Origin: Bacteroidetes bacterium UBA5697
Lineage (GTDB): Bacteria; Bacteroidota; Bacteroidia; B-17B0; Aurantibacillaceae
Assembly: GCA_002420145.1 (NCBI GenBank)
Contig: DIHL01000045.1
Location: 1 to 42,900, forward strand
Length of the DNA: 42,900 bases
Direction of reading: 5' to 3'
How positions within the stretch are numbered: position 1 is the first letter of the stretch; every line of letters begins with the position of its first letter. The translations under genes and the position numbers were made by a program. Below the pieces are notes generated by a model. It did no database searches. It saw only the letters and a list, made by a program, of their open reading frames with translations, and was not told the DNA's origin. Of the stretch, positions 1-7,781 are shown piece by piece.

Positions 1-2
1 TA

Positions 3-191
3 AATAGCTTTAAGGAAAAAGTTAAAGAACATTGTGGAGATGACTATTATCAATTAATTAAAAATAATAATAGTATATCTGAAGGCGCTAGTGATGTTTC
101 AATAAGCACTATTTTTTTGAGGATACGAGGAGAAAAAAACGGGAACAAAATAGAGAAAATTATAATTATCGAAATATCTCAAGGATGTTAG
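3..191 (+). CDS. C-terminal fragment of an unidentified protein
   Basis: An open frame enters from the left edge and ends at TAG 189-191, giving 62 residues. The fragment is rich in Lys, Asn and Ile and ends in an Ile-rich strand followed by a Gly-Cys end. No domain is recognisable and the 5' part lies outside the window. It runs toward the convergent mqnA gene, whose stop is 9 bases further on, with no hairpin between them. Composition and the absence of internal stops suggest a real gene end, but chance is possible over so short a length. Confidence 0.5.
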   Translation, partial: NSFKEKVKEHCGDDYYQLIKNNNSISEGASDVSISTIFLRIRGEKNGNKIEKIIIIEISQGC

Positions 192-200
192 TGAAATTAA

Positions 201-938
201 TTAACGCTTCATCAACTCCAAAAAAAGCTCCAAAGCCTTTCTTTTATCCGTATCTAAATTATAAGAAATTTTATTTTTCAAGTAATCTAAAGATTTATCA
301 CCTAAAGCTTCATTTGGTTTTTCTATCACCGATTCTTCAATATGATTAACGCCATAGCCTAAAGTTTTATTGAATTCTGTAATAAAACTTTCTTCTAAAG
401 ACACATTACTTACCCAACAAGCAAACACAAAGGGTAAGCCAGTGTGTTTTTGCCATTCTTCTGATAAGTCGTATTGATAAGGATAGTTTGTTAAACCAAA
501 AGTTCTGTCCCCAATAATTACCGCACCAGTAGTTCCTGAAATCTGTTTTTCAAATCCTTCGGTAGCATTTATAAATTGAATGTTCTTTTTCCAAAAATGT
601 TTATTTAAAACCTGAACTAAAGTCACTGATGTTTTTGATTGGTAATCTAATAACACATGAGTTAATTCTTCTAATGGTTTTTCTGAGAATAGCTTTACGC
701 TGTCTACTTTACCAACTGCGCCAATGCAATAGTCGGTAATGATGTGATAGCTATCTAATTCAGGTAAAATAGCAACAGGTACCAAGCCAATTTCTACTTG
801 TTTGTTTTTTAATTTTTGAGCACACGCACTTGGGATATCCAATTCTAATTTTATGTGGGATAAAAAGTTAGTGTGATGAATGCCATATAAAAATGGCGTA
901 GTATTATAATAGTTAACTATGGATACAGAGTGTTGCAT
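201..938 (-). CDS. mqnA: Menaquinone biosynthesis protein MqnA (chorismate dehydratase)
   Basis: This 245-aa protein matches the MqnA family, which converts chorismate to 3-[(1-carboxyvinyl)oxy]benzoate, the first step of the futalosine route to menaquinone. The N-terminus starts with a short beta strand (VSIVNYYNTTPFLYG). A segment near residues 48-56 (VEIGLVPVAILPEL) is typical of the periplasmic-binding-protein-like fold. A central GAVIIGDRTF stretch follows. Length fits the family. The start lies only 3 bases after the stop of the upstream membrane-protein gene on the same strand, so the two are probably co-transcribed. No other mqn gene is in the window. Confidence 0.88.
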   Translation of the reverse strand: MQHSVSIVNYYNTTPFLYGIHHTNFLSHIKLELDIPSACAQKLKNKQVEIGLVPVAILPELDSYHIITDYCIGAVGKVDSVKLFSEKPLEELTHVLLDYQSKTSVTLVQVLNKHFWKKNIQFINATEGFEKQISGTTGAVIIGDRTFGLTNYPYQYDLSEEWQKHTGLPFVFACWVSNVSLEESFITEFNKTLGYGVNHIEESVIEKPNEALGDKSLDYLKNKISYNLDTDKRKALELFLELMKR

Positions 939-941
939 GTA

Positions 942-1742
942 TTATATAACAGTTTCTTTTTGTTTTAGTTCTAAAAAACTAAGAGTTGCTCCAACTACGG
1001 CTAAAGCAGGACCAAACATTAAACCAATAAAAAATGGTAGCCACATAAATACTGTGTAAATAAAGCCAATACCACACGCTAAACCAATATTTTTACGAGT
1101 AAATTTCACACTTTCTGAAATGGTCATTTTATGTCTTTCAAAGTTGTAATCCAACATTGTAAATCCAATAAAGTACCAAGAAACAAGAATTAATAAAGGA
1201 CCTGTGATAATTACTAATGGAGGAAAGATCAATGTGATAATAAAACCTAAGACAATTAAAAAATACTCAAAAAACATATTTCTTAAACTCATGACTATAC
1301 CCCTTCCAATATCTTTCATTAATTGAGGAAAGGTAAATGGATAATTTTTTCCATTGGTTTTTTCTTCAACCGATTCTGACAATAAAGCAAATAGGGGAGA
1401 GAGTGCTATTAAAACTAAATATTTTGTAAAGGTACTTGATATAAACCAAAAGATAATTTTAAATACCCAAGTCATTATTAAACTAAAATAACCAGTTAAA
1501 AAAGGTTTAGCAAAAGATAAAATAGCTCCAGAGTCAGGAATTTCTTCAAAATTTAATTGTTGATTTAAGTAGTTTGCCAGCTGAGATGCTATTTCGGTAA
1601 ATAACCAAATACTACCCACCCACATGAGCAGCCATAAACCAACAGAATAGAATAAATAAGGCCACAACCCTTTTTCGAAAAGCATACTAAAGCCTTTAAA
1701 ACTATTTGATATGGCTTTAAAAAATCCAGTAAAGAAATTCAT
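942..1742 (-). CDS. EI24/CysZ-like integral membrane protein
   Basis: This 266-aa protein has several long hydrophobic segments, at about residues 27-50, 78-122, 150-190 and 215-255. The N-terminal FFTGFFKAISNSFKGFSMLFEKG pattern and the overall layout are those of EI24-domain proteins. That group includes CysZ, a sulfate permease in Proteobacteria. In Bacteroidota these homologues are uncharacterised, so sulfate transport is only a possibility. Its stop is 3 bases from mqnA on the same strand, which suggests one operon. A TAAATTTG box on the minus strand (1762-1769) lies about 20 bases upstream of the ATG. Confidence 0.75.
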   Translation of the reverse strand: MNFFTGFFKAISNSFKGFSMLFEKGLWPYLFYSVGLWLLMWVGSIWLFTEIASQLANYLNQQLNFEEIPDSGAILSFAKPFLTGYFSLIMTWVFKIIFWFISSTFTKYLVLIALSPLFALLSESVEEKTNGKNYPFTFPQLMKDIGRGIVMSLRNMFFEYFLIVLGFIITLIFPPLVIITGPLLILVSWYFIGFTMLDYNFERHKMTISESVKFTRKNIGLACGIGFIYTVFMWLPFFIGLMFGPALAVVGATLSFLELKQKETVI

Positions 1743-1761
1743 GTTTTTAGTTTATAGGAAA

Positions 1762-1769
1762 CAAATTTA
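1762..1769 (-). promoter_or_regulatory. Candidate -7 box for the CysZ-like/mqnA unit
   Basis: On the minus strand this reads TAAATTTG, an exact match to the Bacteroidota -7 consensus TAnnTTTG, about 20 bases before the ATG at 1742. No good TTTG -33 element is seen at the usual distance, so support is moderate. Confidence 0.4.
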
Positions 1770-1847
1770 ACAGATTATCAAAGAAGATGAATAGAATTAT
1801 GGTTTTATAACATTTTATTTTTATACTTTTATTAAAATTTTAAAACC

Positions 1848-1991
1848 ATGAAAACGACCATTGCTATTATTTTATTAGGCTGTTCTTTAGCAGTAACATC
1901 TTGTAACAAAAAAGATAGTAATAAGCCAGACGATAATCAAAAACATGAATGCTCGCAAACGGATGATAATTCATCTTCTGCAACAAAATAA
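1848..1991 (+). CDS. Small lipoprotein, 47 aa
   Basis: ATG at 1848 opens a 47-codon frame ending at TAA 1989-1991. The N-terminus MKTTIAIILLGCSLAVTSC has a Lys at position 2, a hydrophobic core and a lipobox (VTSC, lipid Cys19). The mature part is short, hydrophilic and rich in Lys, Asp, Asn and Ser, with one further Cys. No family is recognised. It is the only gene on the plus strand between two minus-strand genes. It is followed 20 bases later by a strong hairpin terminator, which supports it as a real transcription unit. Many Bacteroidota encode similar orphan mini-lipoproteins. Confidence 0.6.
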   Translation: MKTTIAIILLGCSLAVTSCNKKDSNKPDDNQKHECSQTDDNSSSATK

Positions 1992-2010
1992 TTAGTTCTT
2001 ATTTATATAA

Positions 2011-2047
2011 AAAAAGCCCGATAACTTTTTGTTATCGGGCTTTTTTT
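2011..2047. terminator. Bidirectional rho-independent terminator
   Basis: Perfect stem with arms 2011-2025 and 2031-2045 around GCCCGATAAC, and a 5-base T loop (2026-2030). It is flanked by A and T runs, so it can work in both directions. It lies between the converging small lipoprotein and cystathionine gamma-synthase genes. Confidence 0.9.
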
Positions 2048-2064
2048 GATCCTATAGAATAAAA

Positions 2065-3222
2065 TTAAGTTAAAGCTTGTTTTAAATCTTCAATTAAATC
2101 TTCTACGTCTTCAACCCCAACGCTTAAGCGTAATAAATTATCAACTACACCAGCTTTATCACGCTCAGTTTTTGGAATAGAAGCATGAGTCATTGTTACT
2201 GGATGGTTTATTAAGGATTCAACACCTCCTAAAGATTCTGCTAAAGAAAACACCTTAAATGAAGAAGCAATTTTAAAAGTATCTTCTAAAGAAGCACCTT
2301 TTAAAACAATGGAAATCATTCCGCCAAAATCACGCATTTGTTTTTTTGCAATTTCATGATTAGGATGATCAGTAAAACCTGGCCAGTAAATTTTTTCGAT
2401 ACGAGGATGTGTTTTTAAGAATTCAGCAATTTTACGGCCGTTAAAGCAGTGACGCTCCATGCGTAAATGCAACGTTTTAATACCACGCATTACTAAAAAG
2501 CAATCCATTGGCCCAGGGTTTGCACCACAGCTATTTAAGATGAAATAAATTTGCTCGTGTAATTTATCGTCATTCATTACTAAAGCTCCCATTACTACAT
2601 CGCTATGTCCGCCTAAGTATTTAGTTACAGAATGCATCACGATATCAGCACCTAATGATAAAGGATTTTGTAAGTATGGAGAAGCGAACGTATTATCAAC
2701 TGCTAATAATAAATTATTGTCTTTCGCTATTTTAGAACAAGCTTCAATATCAATAATTTGCATAGTTGGGTTAGTTGGTGTTTCTGCCCAAATTAGCTTT
2801 GTATTAGCATTAATGTATTTTTTTATATTATTAGCATCTGTTAAATTGATGAAATGGAATTTAATGCCATAGTTTTCATAAATTTTTGTAAACATACGGT
2901 AAGAACCACCATATAAATCATCACCAGTAATGACTTCGTCACCAGGACGTAACATACGCATGACAGCATCTGTAGCGCCCATTCCAGAACTAAAGCAAAC
3001 ACAGTGTTTACCTCCTTCTAAAGCGGCAATGTTTTTTTGTAAAGCTTCGCGAGTAGGATTTTTACCACGAGCATAACCATAGCCTTTGTTGGTTCCTGGA
3101 GATTCCTGAACGTAAGTAGATGTTTGGAAAATAGGTGTCATAATTGCACCTGTTGATGGATCTGGATCAGCGCCAGCGTGTATAGCTCTTGTACCGAATT
3201 TGTGTTTTGAGAAATCTGCCAT
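2065..3222 (-). CDS. Cystathionine gamma-synthase/gamma-lyase family PLP enzyme
   Basis: This 385-aa protein is a Cys/Met-metabolism PLP enzyme of fold type I. The PLP lysine is Lys201 in HSVTKYLGGHSD. The YGYARGKNPTR segment (about 48-58), the SSGMGATDA phosphate-binding region and the DNTFASPYLQNP stretch are all intact. Family members make or cleave cystathionine in transsulfuration or release H2S from cysteine. Sequence alone does not separate synthase (metB) from lyase (mccB). A cystathionine beta-synthase is encoded 13 kb away, so a reverse transsulfuration role as gamma-lyase is plausible. Full length, single gene, and it ends at a shared terminator. Confidence 0.88.
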   Translation of the reverse strand: MADFSKHKFGTRAIHAGADPDPSTGAIMTPIFQTSTYVQESPGTNKGYGYARGKNPTREALQKNIAALEGGKHCVCFSSGMGATDAVMRMLRPGDEVITGDDLYGGSYRMFTKIYENYGIKFHFINLTDANNIKKYINANTKLIWAETPTNPTMQIIDIEACSKIAKDNNLLLAVDNTFASPYLQNPLSLGADIVMHSVTKYLGGHSDVVMGALVMNDDKLHEQIYFILNSCGANPGPMDCFLVMRGIKTLHLRMERHCFNGRKIAEFLKTHPRIEKIYWPGFTDHPNHEIAKKQMRDFGGMISIVLKGASLEDTFKIASSFKVFSLAESLGGVESLINHPVTMTHASIPKTERDKAGVVDNLLRLSVGVEDVEDLIEDLKQALT

Positions 3223-3318
3223 AAGAAATTAATTTTGCACGAATTTAGAATTATTTAGGATTGTTTTAGCGATAATTTATTAGTAATTTTAACTATCAAA
3301 AATTTTTATAACATATTA

Positions 3319-4014
3319 TTGTTCTGCTCATTACTTTTTTTAGGCGTAGCCTGTAAAAAAGAAACTGAAGACCCACCTGATTTGGGATATGGCTATGCGC
3401 CAACCACTTTGGGTAAATATGTAGTTTACGATGTAGATTCTACTGTTTATGATGACTTTAATATGGATACAACGATTTATAAATATCGTATTAAAGAAAA
3501 GTTAGAAGAAGTTTTTATAGATAATCAGGGAAGAGAAGCTATTAAATTGGTTCGCTACATTAAAAAGTATAATGATACGGTGAGTTATGATAATATACCA
3601 TGGACCATAAAAGATGTTTGGAATTATACTAAAACGAATACCACCTTAGAGTTAGTTGAGGAAGATATACGTTTTACTAAATTAATTTTCCCAGTAAATG
3701 ATGATGCCATTTGGAATGGAAATGCTCATAATACAATTGGAGAGTGGGATTATACCTATGATTACATTGATAAAACAGAAATTATTAATGGGACTAAATT
3801 TGACAATGTATTATTAGTCATTCAAAGAAAAGACAAAAATAACGTGCTTCATCGTGAATATTTTATTGAGAAATATGCTAAAACGGTGGGCTTGGTTTAT
3901 AGAGAAATAAAAGATTTATATTCAAATAATGTGGTATTTGGTGTGCCAGTTGAACAAAGAATTGAAAAAGGTGTTATATATAAGTTAACCTATGTTACTC
4001 ATGGATTCGAATAA
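3319..4014 (+). CDS. Uncharacterised lipoprotein
   Basis: The predicted lipoprotein is about 231 aa with lipobox LGVAC. No ATG exists in frame between the upstream stop (3256-3258) and the lipobox. TTG at 3319 gives a very short signal peptide without a positive charge. In-frame ATT at 3286 or ATC at 3295 would add a Lys-Asn N-region and make a normal signal peptide. The true start is therefore probably non-AUG and somewhat upstream, or the ATG has been lost. The mature protein is rich in Asp, Tyr and Thr, with no recognised domain. Its end overlaps the following subtilase gene by 23 bases, indicating co-expression. Confidence 0.65.
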   Translation: MFCSLLFLGVACKKETEDPPDLGYGYAPTTLGKYVVYDVDSTVYDDFNMDTTIYKYRIKEKLEEVFIDNQGREAIKLVRYIKKYNDTVSYDNIPWTIKDVWNYTKTNTTLELVEEDIRFTKLIFPVNDDAIWNGNAHNTIGEWDYTYDYIDKTEIINGTKFDNVLLVIQRKDKNNVLHREYFIEKYAKTVGLVYREIKDLYSNNVVFGVPVEQRIEKGVIYKLTYVTHGFE

Positions 4015-5644
4015 AATAAAAACAATCATACTGGCATCTTTTGTATGCTTTACTTTAAATTCATTACACTCTCAAACCTTTACAAAGTATTGGGTTAAGT
4101 TTAAAAACAAAAACGGTTCGCCTTACTCTATAAGTAATCCAAGTGCATTTTTGTCAGCAAAATCAATTGCGCGAAGAACTAACCAAGGAATTGCAGTTGA
4201 TTTAACTGATATTCCTGTTAATCAAACTTATATTAATCAAGTAAATGCTACAGGAGCTCAGGTTTTACAACGTTCGAAATGGATGAATGCGGCTGTTGTT
4301 AATGTTTCAAGCCCTTCTCAACTGTCAGCTATTAATAGTTTAACCTGTGTATTGAGTACATCGCCTGTTGCTAAATTATATAAAACAACGCCTGATGAAC
4401 CAATCAAACCAGTGGCTAATTCTTTAAAAACATCAAGTTCAGCAGCTGCGTATAATTACGGACCTTCATTTACCCAGGTTAATCAAATTGGCGCTGATTG
4501 TATGCATAATAAAGGCTATAGAGGGCAAAATATTTTAATAGCCATGATTGATGCGGGGTTTTATGAGGTAAATATTAACCCTGTATTTGATTCGTTAAGA
4601 AACGAAGGAAGGTTAATGGGAACAAGAGACTTTGTTCAAGGAAATAGTTCTGTTTACGAGGATAATTTACATGGCGCTAATTGTTTATCATTAATGGCGG
4701 GTAATACTCCAGGTCAATTAATTGGTACTGCTCCAAAAGCAAGCTATTGGTTATTACGTTCGGAAGATGCTGCTACCGAAAAAATTATTGAAGAAAATTA
4801 TTGGGTAGTGGCTGCAGAATTTGCAGATAGCGTGGGAGCAGATATGACAACAACCTCTTTAGGATATACTACTTTTGACATCTCTTCTCAAGATCATGTT
4901 TATTCAGATTTAGATGGAAAAACATCGGTAGCATCTATTGCAGCAACAATGGCTGCTCGAAAAGGTATTTTTGTTTTAAATGCCGCAGGCAATGAAGGTA
5001 ATGGTTCTTGGAATTATATTGGAGTGCCTGCAGATGCTGATAGTATTTGTGCGGTAGGTTCGGTTAATGGAAGTGGTGTTCATTCTGGATTTAGTTCAGT
5101 TGGGCCAACAGCCGATGGTCGTATTAAACCAGATTTAAGTTCGATGGGAGAAGGTTCTTATGTTTGTAATCCTGGTTTTAGTTTTGGGTCAGGAAATGGA
5201 ACATCTTATGCCACTCCAATTTTGGCGGGAGCGGTGGCTTGTTTGATGCAGGCTAATCCTACAAAAACGAATATGCAAATTCTACAAGCTTTAAAATCTT
5301 CTGCGTCAAAATCTACAAACCCTGATAATGATTATGGTTGGGGAATACCAAATATGTGTGCGGCAGATGCTTTTTTAAATCCTGTATCTGTTAATGAGTT
5401 AGAAAAAATAACGGACTTTAATTTATATCCTAATCCTGCACAACATTTTATTAATTTCTCGTTAAATCAAAAACCAGAATCAGTTCAAATAAAAGATGTT
5501 TTAGGTAAGGAGATAGAAGTGTCTTTTACAGAAGGACAATCTAATCAGTATAAAATACAGTTTAATAATTTGCCAAAAGGTGTTTATTTTATTTCTATTA
5601 AAACGACTGATGGATTAATTAATACTAAGTTTATTAAGGAATAG
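3992..5644 (+). CDS. Subtilisin-like (S8) protease with T9SS C-terminal sorting domain
   Basis: This 550-aa exported subtilase has a signal peptide ending near LHSQ (residue 28) and a pro-region (about 29-170) that begins TKYWVKFKNK. The catalytic triad, numbered from 3992, is Asp187 in AMIDAG, His227 in LHGAN and Ser405 in GNGTSYATP, with the oxyanion Asn in NAAGNEGN. The last 80 residues are a type A T9SS sorting domain (YPNPAQHFINF, GVYFISI, KFIKE), so the protein should be secreted by the type IX system and may be anchored at the cell surface. A second ATG at 4001 is an equally good start. It overlaps the upstream lipoprotein gene. Confidence 0.88.
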   Translation: MLLMDSNKIKTIILASFVCFTLNSLHSQTFTKYWVKFKNKNGSPYSISNPSAFLSAKSIARRTNQGIAVDLTDIPVNQTYINQVNATGAQVLQRSKWMNAAVVNVSSPSQLSAINSLTCVLSTSPVAKLYKTTPDEPIKPVANSLKTSSSAAAYNYGPSFTQVNQIGADCMHNKGYRGQNILIAMIDAGFYEVNINPVFDSLRNEGRLMGTRDFVQGNSSVYEDNLHGANCLSLMAGNTPGQLIGTAPKASYWLLRSEDAATEKIIEENYWVVAAEFADSVGADMTTTSLGYTTFDISSQDHVYSDLDGKTSVASIAATMAARKGIFVLNAAGNEGNGSWNYIGVPADADSICAVGSVNGSGVHSGFSSVGPTADGRIKPDLSSMGEGSYVCNPGFSFGSGNGTSYATPILAGAVACLMQANPTKTNMQILQALKSSASKSTNPDNDYGWGIPNMCAADAFLNPVSVNELEKITDFNLYPNPAQHFINFSLNQKPESVQIKDVLGKEIEVSFTEGQSNQYKIQFNNLPKGVYFISIKTTDGLINTKFIKE

Positions 5645-5648
5645 AGGC

Positions 5649-6890
5649 TCACTCTTCTTCCTCTAACTTAATATTTTCTTTTAAATAAATAGGTAATTTA
5701 GTAATTGATAGTTTTACTTTTTCAATATTCTGTTTGTGTTCCTCTTTATTATCTAGATAATTATTGTAGCTAATAAATAAGAAGTAGGAAATAATTCGGT
5801 TATAATCATCTAACTCATTGTCTTCAATCATTGATAATAGTTGTGATTCAAAACCTAATTTGTTTTTTGATTCTGAGATAGCTCTTCCTAAGCGACCTAT
5901 ATTTCCGTAGTAATGGTTTTCGGCAGGATTTTCAATTCGTAATGAAATACCAAGTAACAAATCATTCACGTTTATATCTAGTTCTTCAAGTTCTTTGATA
6001 TAAGTTTTGCGTTGCGCCTTAGCATAACTTCCATCCGACATTCTATCAAATCTATCATTCATTATATCTAAATGCGACTTTAAAAACACTTCCCAGTTTG
6101 TAGTTTCTGCCGATAATAAGGCGATGTTCACGGCGTGTTCTCTAGGCCTACTATCCATACTGCAGCCTCCAACAACATGAGTGGATCTCATTTCTTCTAG
6201 TAATTTTTCCTTCTTTTTTAAACTTAAATTTTCCCAATTATCAGGCAGAGAAACCCAACCAGCTTTTGTGTTTTCGAAAAATTTTGAAGATGTTGTATCG
6301 ATTAAACAATCAGAATAACCAATTAGTCGGGCATATTTGTTTACAATTGGAGAGCTCTTAAAATTGTCAGGAAAATAAAAAGCATTTATTGATTCTTTTG
6401 AATACTGTGTCGTTTCATTGTATTCGTATATCCAAGTGTTTTTTACTTCTTTATTATAAATGTTATTATTGTCTTCAAATAGTATTTCTAAACCATAATT
6501 ACTATTCAGATTGACTTCGTCGTATTCCACAACGGTTGTGTTATTATAATCTTTGTATTTATATTTAACTACGAGTACATTTTTACTAATGTTCGCAAAA
6601 GGATATTTTGAAATAAAATCATTAAAAGATATATGGTTGTCCATATCTATTTTAGCTTGTTTAATATTACCACTGTCAAGTCTAATAATATGACCAATAG
6701 CTTGATGCTTTGAGTAAAAGGTTTTATTTAAATCACAGGTCTTGTATTTTAGATTTAAAGAGTCAACAATTTTTTCGAGTTTATTCATAGTGACTTCACT
6801 ATAAATTAATCCGTTTTTATAAGTTTCAAATTCTTGAGCAAAAACATTAATACATGTAAAAATGCTTAGTGTGGCAATTACCTGTTTCAT
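5649..6890 (-). CDS. Uncharacterised exported protein
   Basis: This 413-aa protein has a clear signal peptide (MKQVIATLSIFTCINVFAQ, cleavage after the AQ). The mature part is highly charged and mixes alpha and beta segments, with a VVGGCSMDSRPREHAVNIALLSA stretch near residues 240-260. The C-terminus is helical and ends in a Glu run. I recognise no family and see no T9SS domain or lipobox, so it is probably periplasmic. It converges on the T9SS subtilase with only 4 bases between stops. A 9-bp hairpin (6924-6946) lies just upstream of its start. Confidence 0.7.
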   Translation of the reverse strand: MKQVIATLSIFTCINVFAQEFETYKNGLIYSEVTMNKLEKIVDSLNLKYKTCDLNKTFYSKHQAIGHIIRLDSGNIKQAKIDMDNHISFNDFISKYPFANISKNVLVVKYKYKDYNNTTVVEYDEVNLNSNYGLEILFEDNNNIYNKEVKNTWIYEYNETTQYSKESINAFYFPDNFKSSPIVNKYARLIGYSDCLIDTTSSKFFENTKAGWVSLPDNWENLSLKKKEKLLEEMRSTHVVGGCSMDSRPREHAVNIALLSAETTNWEVFLKSHLDIMNDRFDRMSDGSYAKAQRKTYIKELEELDINVNDLLLGISLRIENPAENHYYGNIGRLGRAISESKNKLGFESQLLSMIEDNELDDYNRIISYFLFISYNNYLDNKEEHKQNIEKVKLSITKLPIYLKENIKLEEEE

Positions 6891-6923
6891 AATAATAGTT
6901 TTATTAAGATTAATAACGATTTA

Positions 6924-6946
6924 TATAACTAGGGTTACTAGTTATA
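6924..6946. repeat. Short inverted repeat (hairpin)
   Basis: TATAACTAG (6924-6932) and CTAGTTATA (6938-6946) form a perfect 9-bp stem with a 5-base loop. It lies between the 3' end of the beta-barrel gene and the start of the 413-aa gene on the minus strand. No clear T run follows, so it may be a weak terminator, an operator or neither. Confidence 0.45.
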
Positions 6947-6985
6947 AGTTACAGGTGTTTAGTTTTTTTTTCTTTTAAAGGAAAT

Positions 6986-7702
6986 TTAGAACCAATGAAA
7001 TCTATCGTTAGGGGATGCAATAGATTTAGCAAATTTACCATATGGAAATCTAACTTTAATTCCTCCAGTGTAACATACATCCATAATGTTTATGGCTTTT
7101 TCTTGTCTGCCCACTCGCATTCGATAATCTAAGAACAAACCTAAAATACCAAAATTATGTTCTATTCCAGTTCCTAAGTTTAATCCTAACCATTGATTTT
7201 TAACGGTGCTATTAACAGGGTAATATTCTCTTAATCCAAGGTAGTCTGATTCTCCAGTAAAAAAACCAGTGTATGTATTATAACTTAATCCTACAAAAGG
7301 ATATAGCAATGTTTTTTTATTTGGAAACCTTGCTAAAATTTCCAGATTGGCTTCAGTTGTATTAGCTTTTACATCGAGCCAAGTAGGTTTAATATTAGTT
7401 GGTTGAAAACGTGTATAAAGAGCTGACACTCTTACAAAATTATTTATTTCATAAATAAAGCCGCCACAAAACCCTGGTTCATTGTTTTTATCTTTAATAT
7501 TACGAGCTAAATAAATCACACTTAAGTTGGCCCCAGCTCTTAAACCCCAACGAGTATAAGGTCTTTCTTTTTCTATTTTGTTAATAGAAACGGAAGGTGT
7601 TTTGGCAGTGGTTTTTGCATTTATTTTATTTTGAGCACATATTACATTTGAGAATAATGAAATAGTAAATAAAAAAACGAATATGAATTGCTTTTGAAAC
7701 AT
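6986..7702 (-). CDS. Outer membrane beta-barrel protein (PorT-like architecture)
   Basis: This 238-aa protein has a signal peptide (MFQKQFIFVFLFTISLFSNVICAQ). After a short linker it shows alternating amphipathic strands with many aromatic and Gly residues (WGLRAGANLSVIYLA, FCGGFIYEIN, PFVGLSYNTYTGFF, WLGLNLGTGIEHNFG, GLFLDYRMRVG). This is the pattern of small 8-strand outer membrane barrels common in Bacteroidota. The specific function is not known. It ends HWF, and a terminal aromatic fits outer-membrane insertion signals. No operon partner is obvious. Confidence 0.7.
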   Translation of the reverse strand: MFQKQFIFVFLFTISLFSNVICAQNKINAKTTAKTPSVSINKIEKERPYTRWGLRAGANLSVIYLARNIKDKNNEPGFCGGFIYEINNFVRVSALYTRFQPTNIKPTWLDVKANTTEANLEILARFPNKKTLLYPFVGLSYNTYTGFFTGESDYLGLREYYPVNSTVKNQWLGLNLGTGIEHNFGILGLFLDYRMRVGRQEKAINIMDVCYTGGIKVRFPYGKFAKSIASPNDRFHWF

Positions 7703-7781
7703 GATATAAAATTAAGCATAATACTCACAGTTAAATATTTGAATTAATAACTGGCAGTATATTTATGATAAGTGGCAAGTT

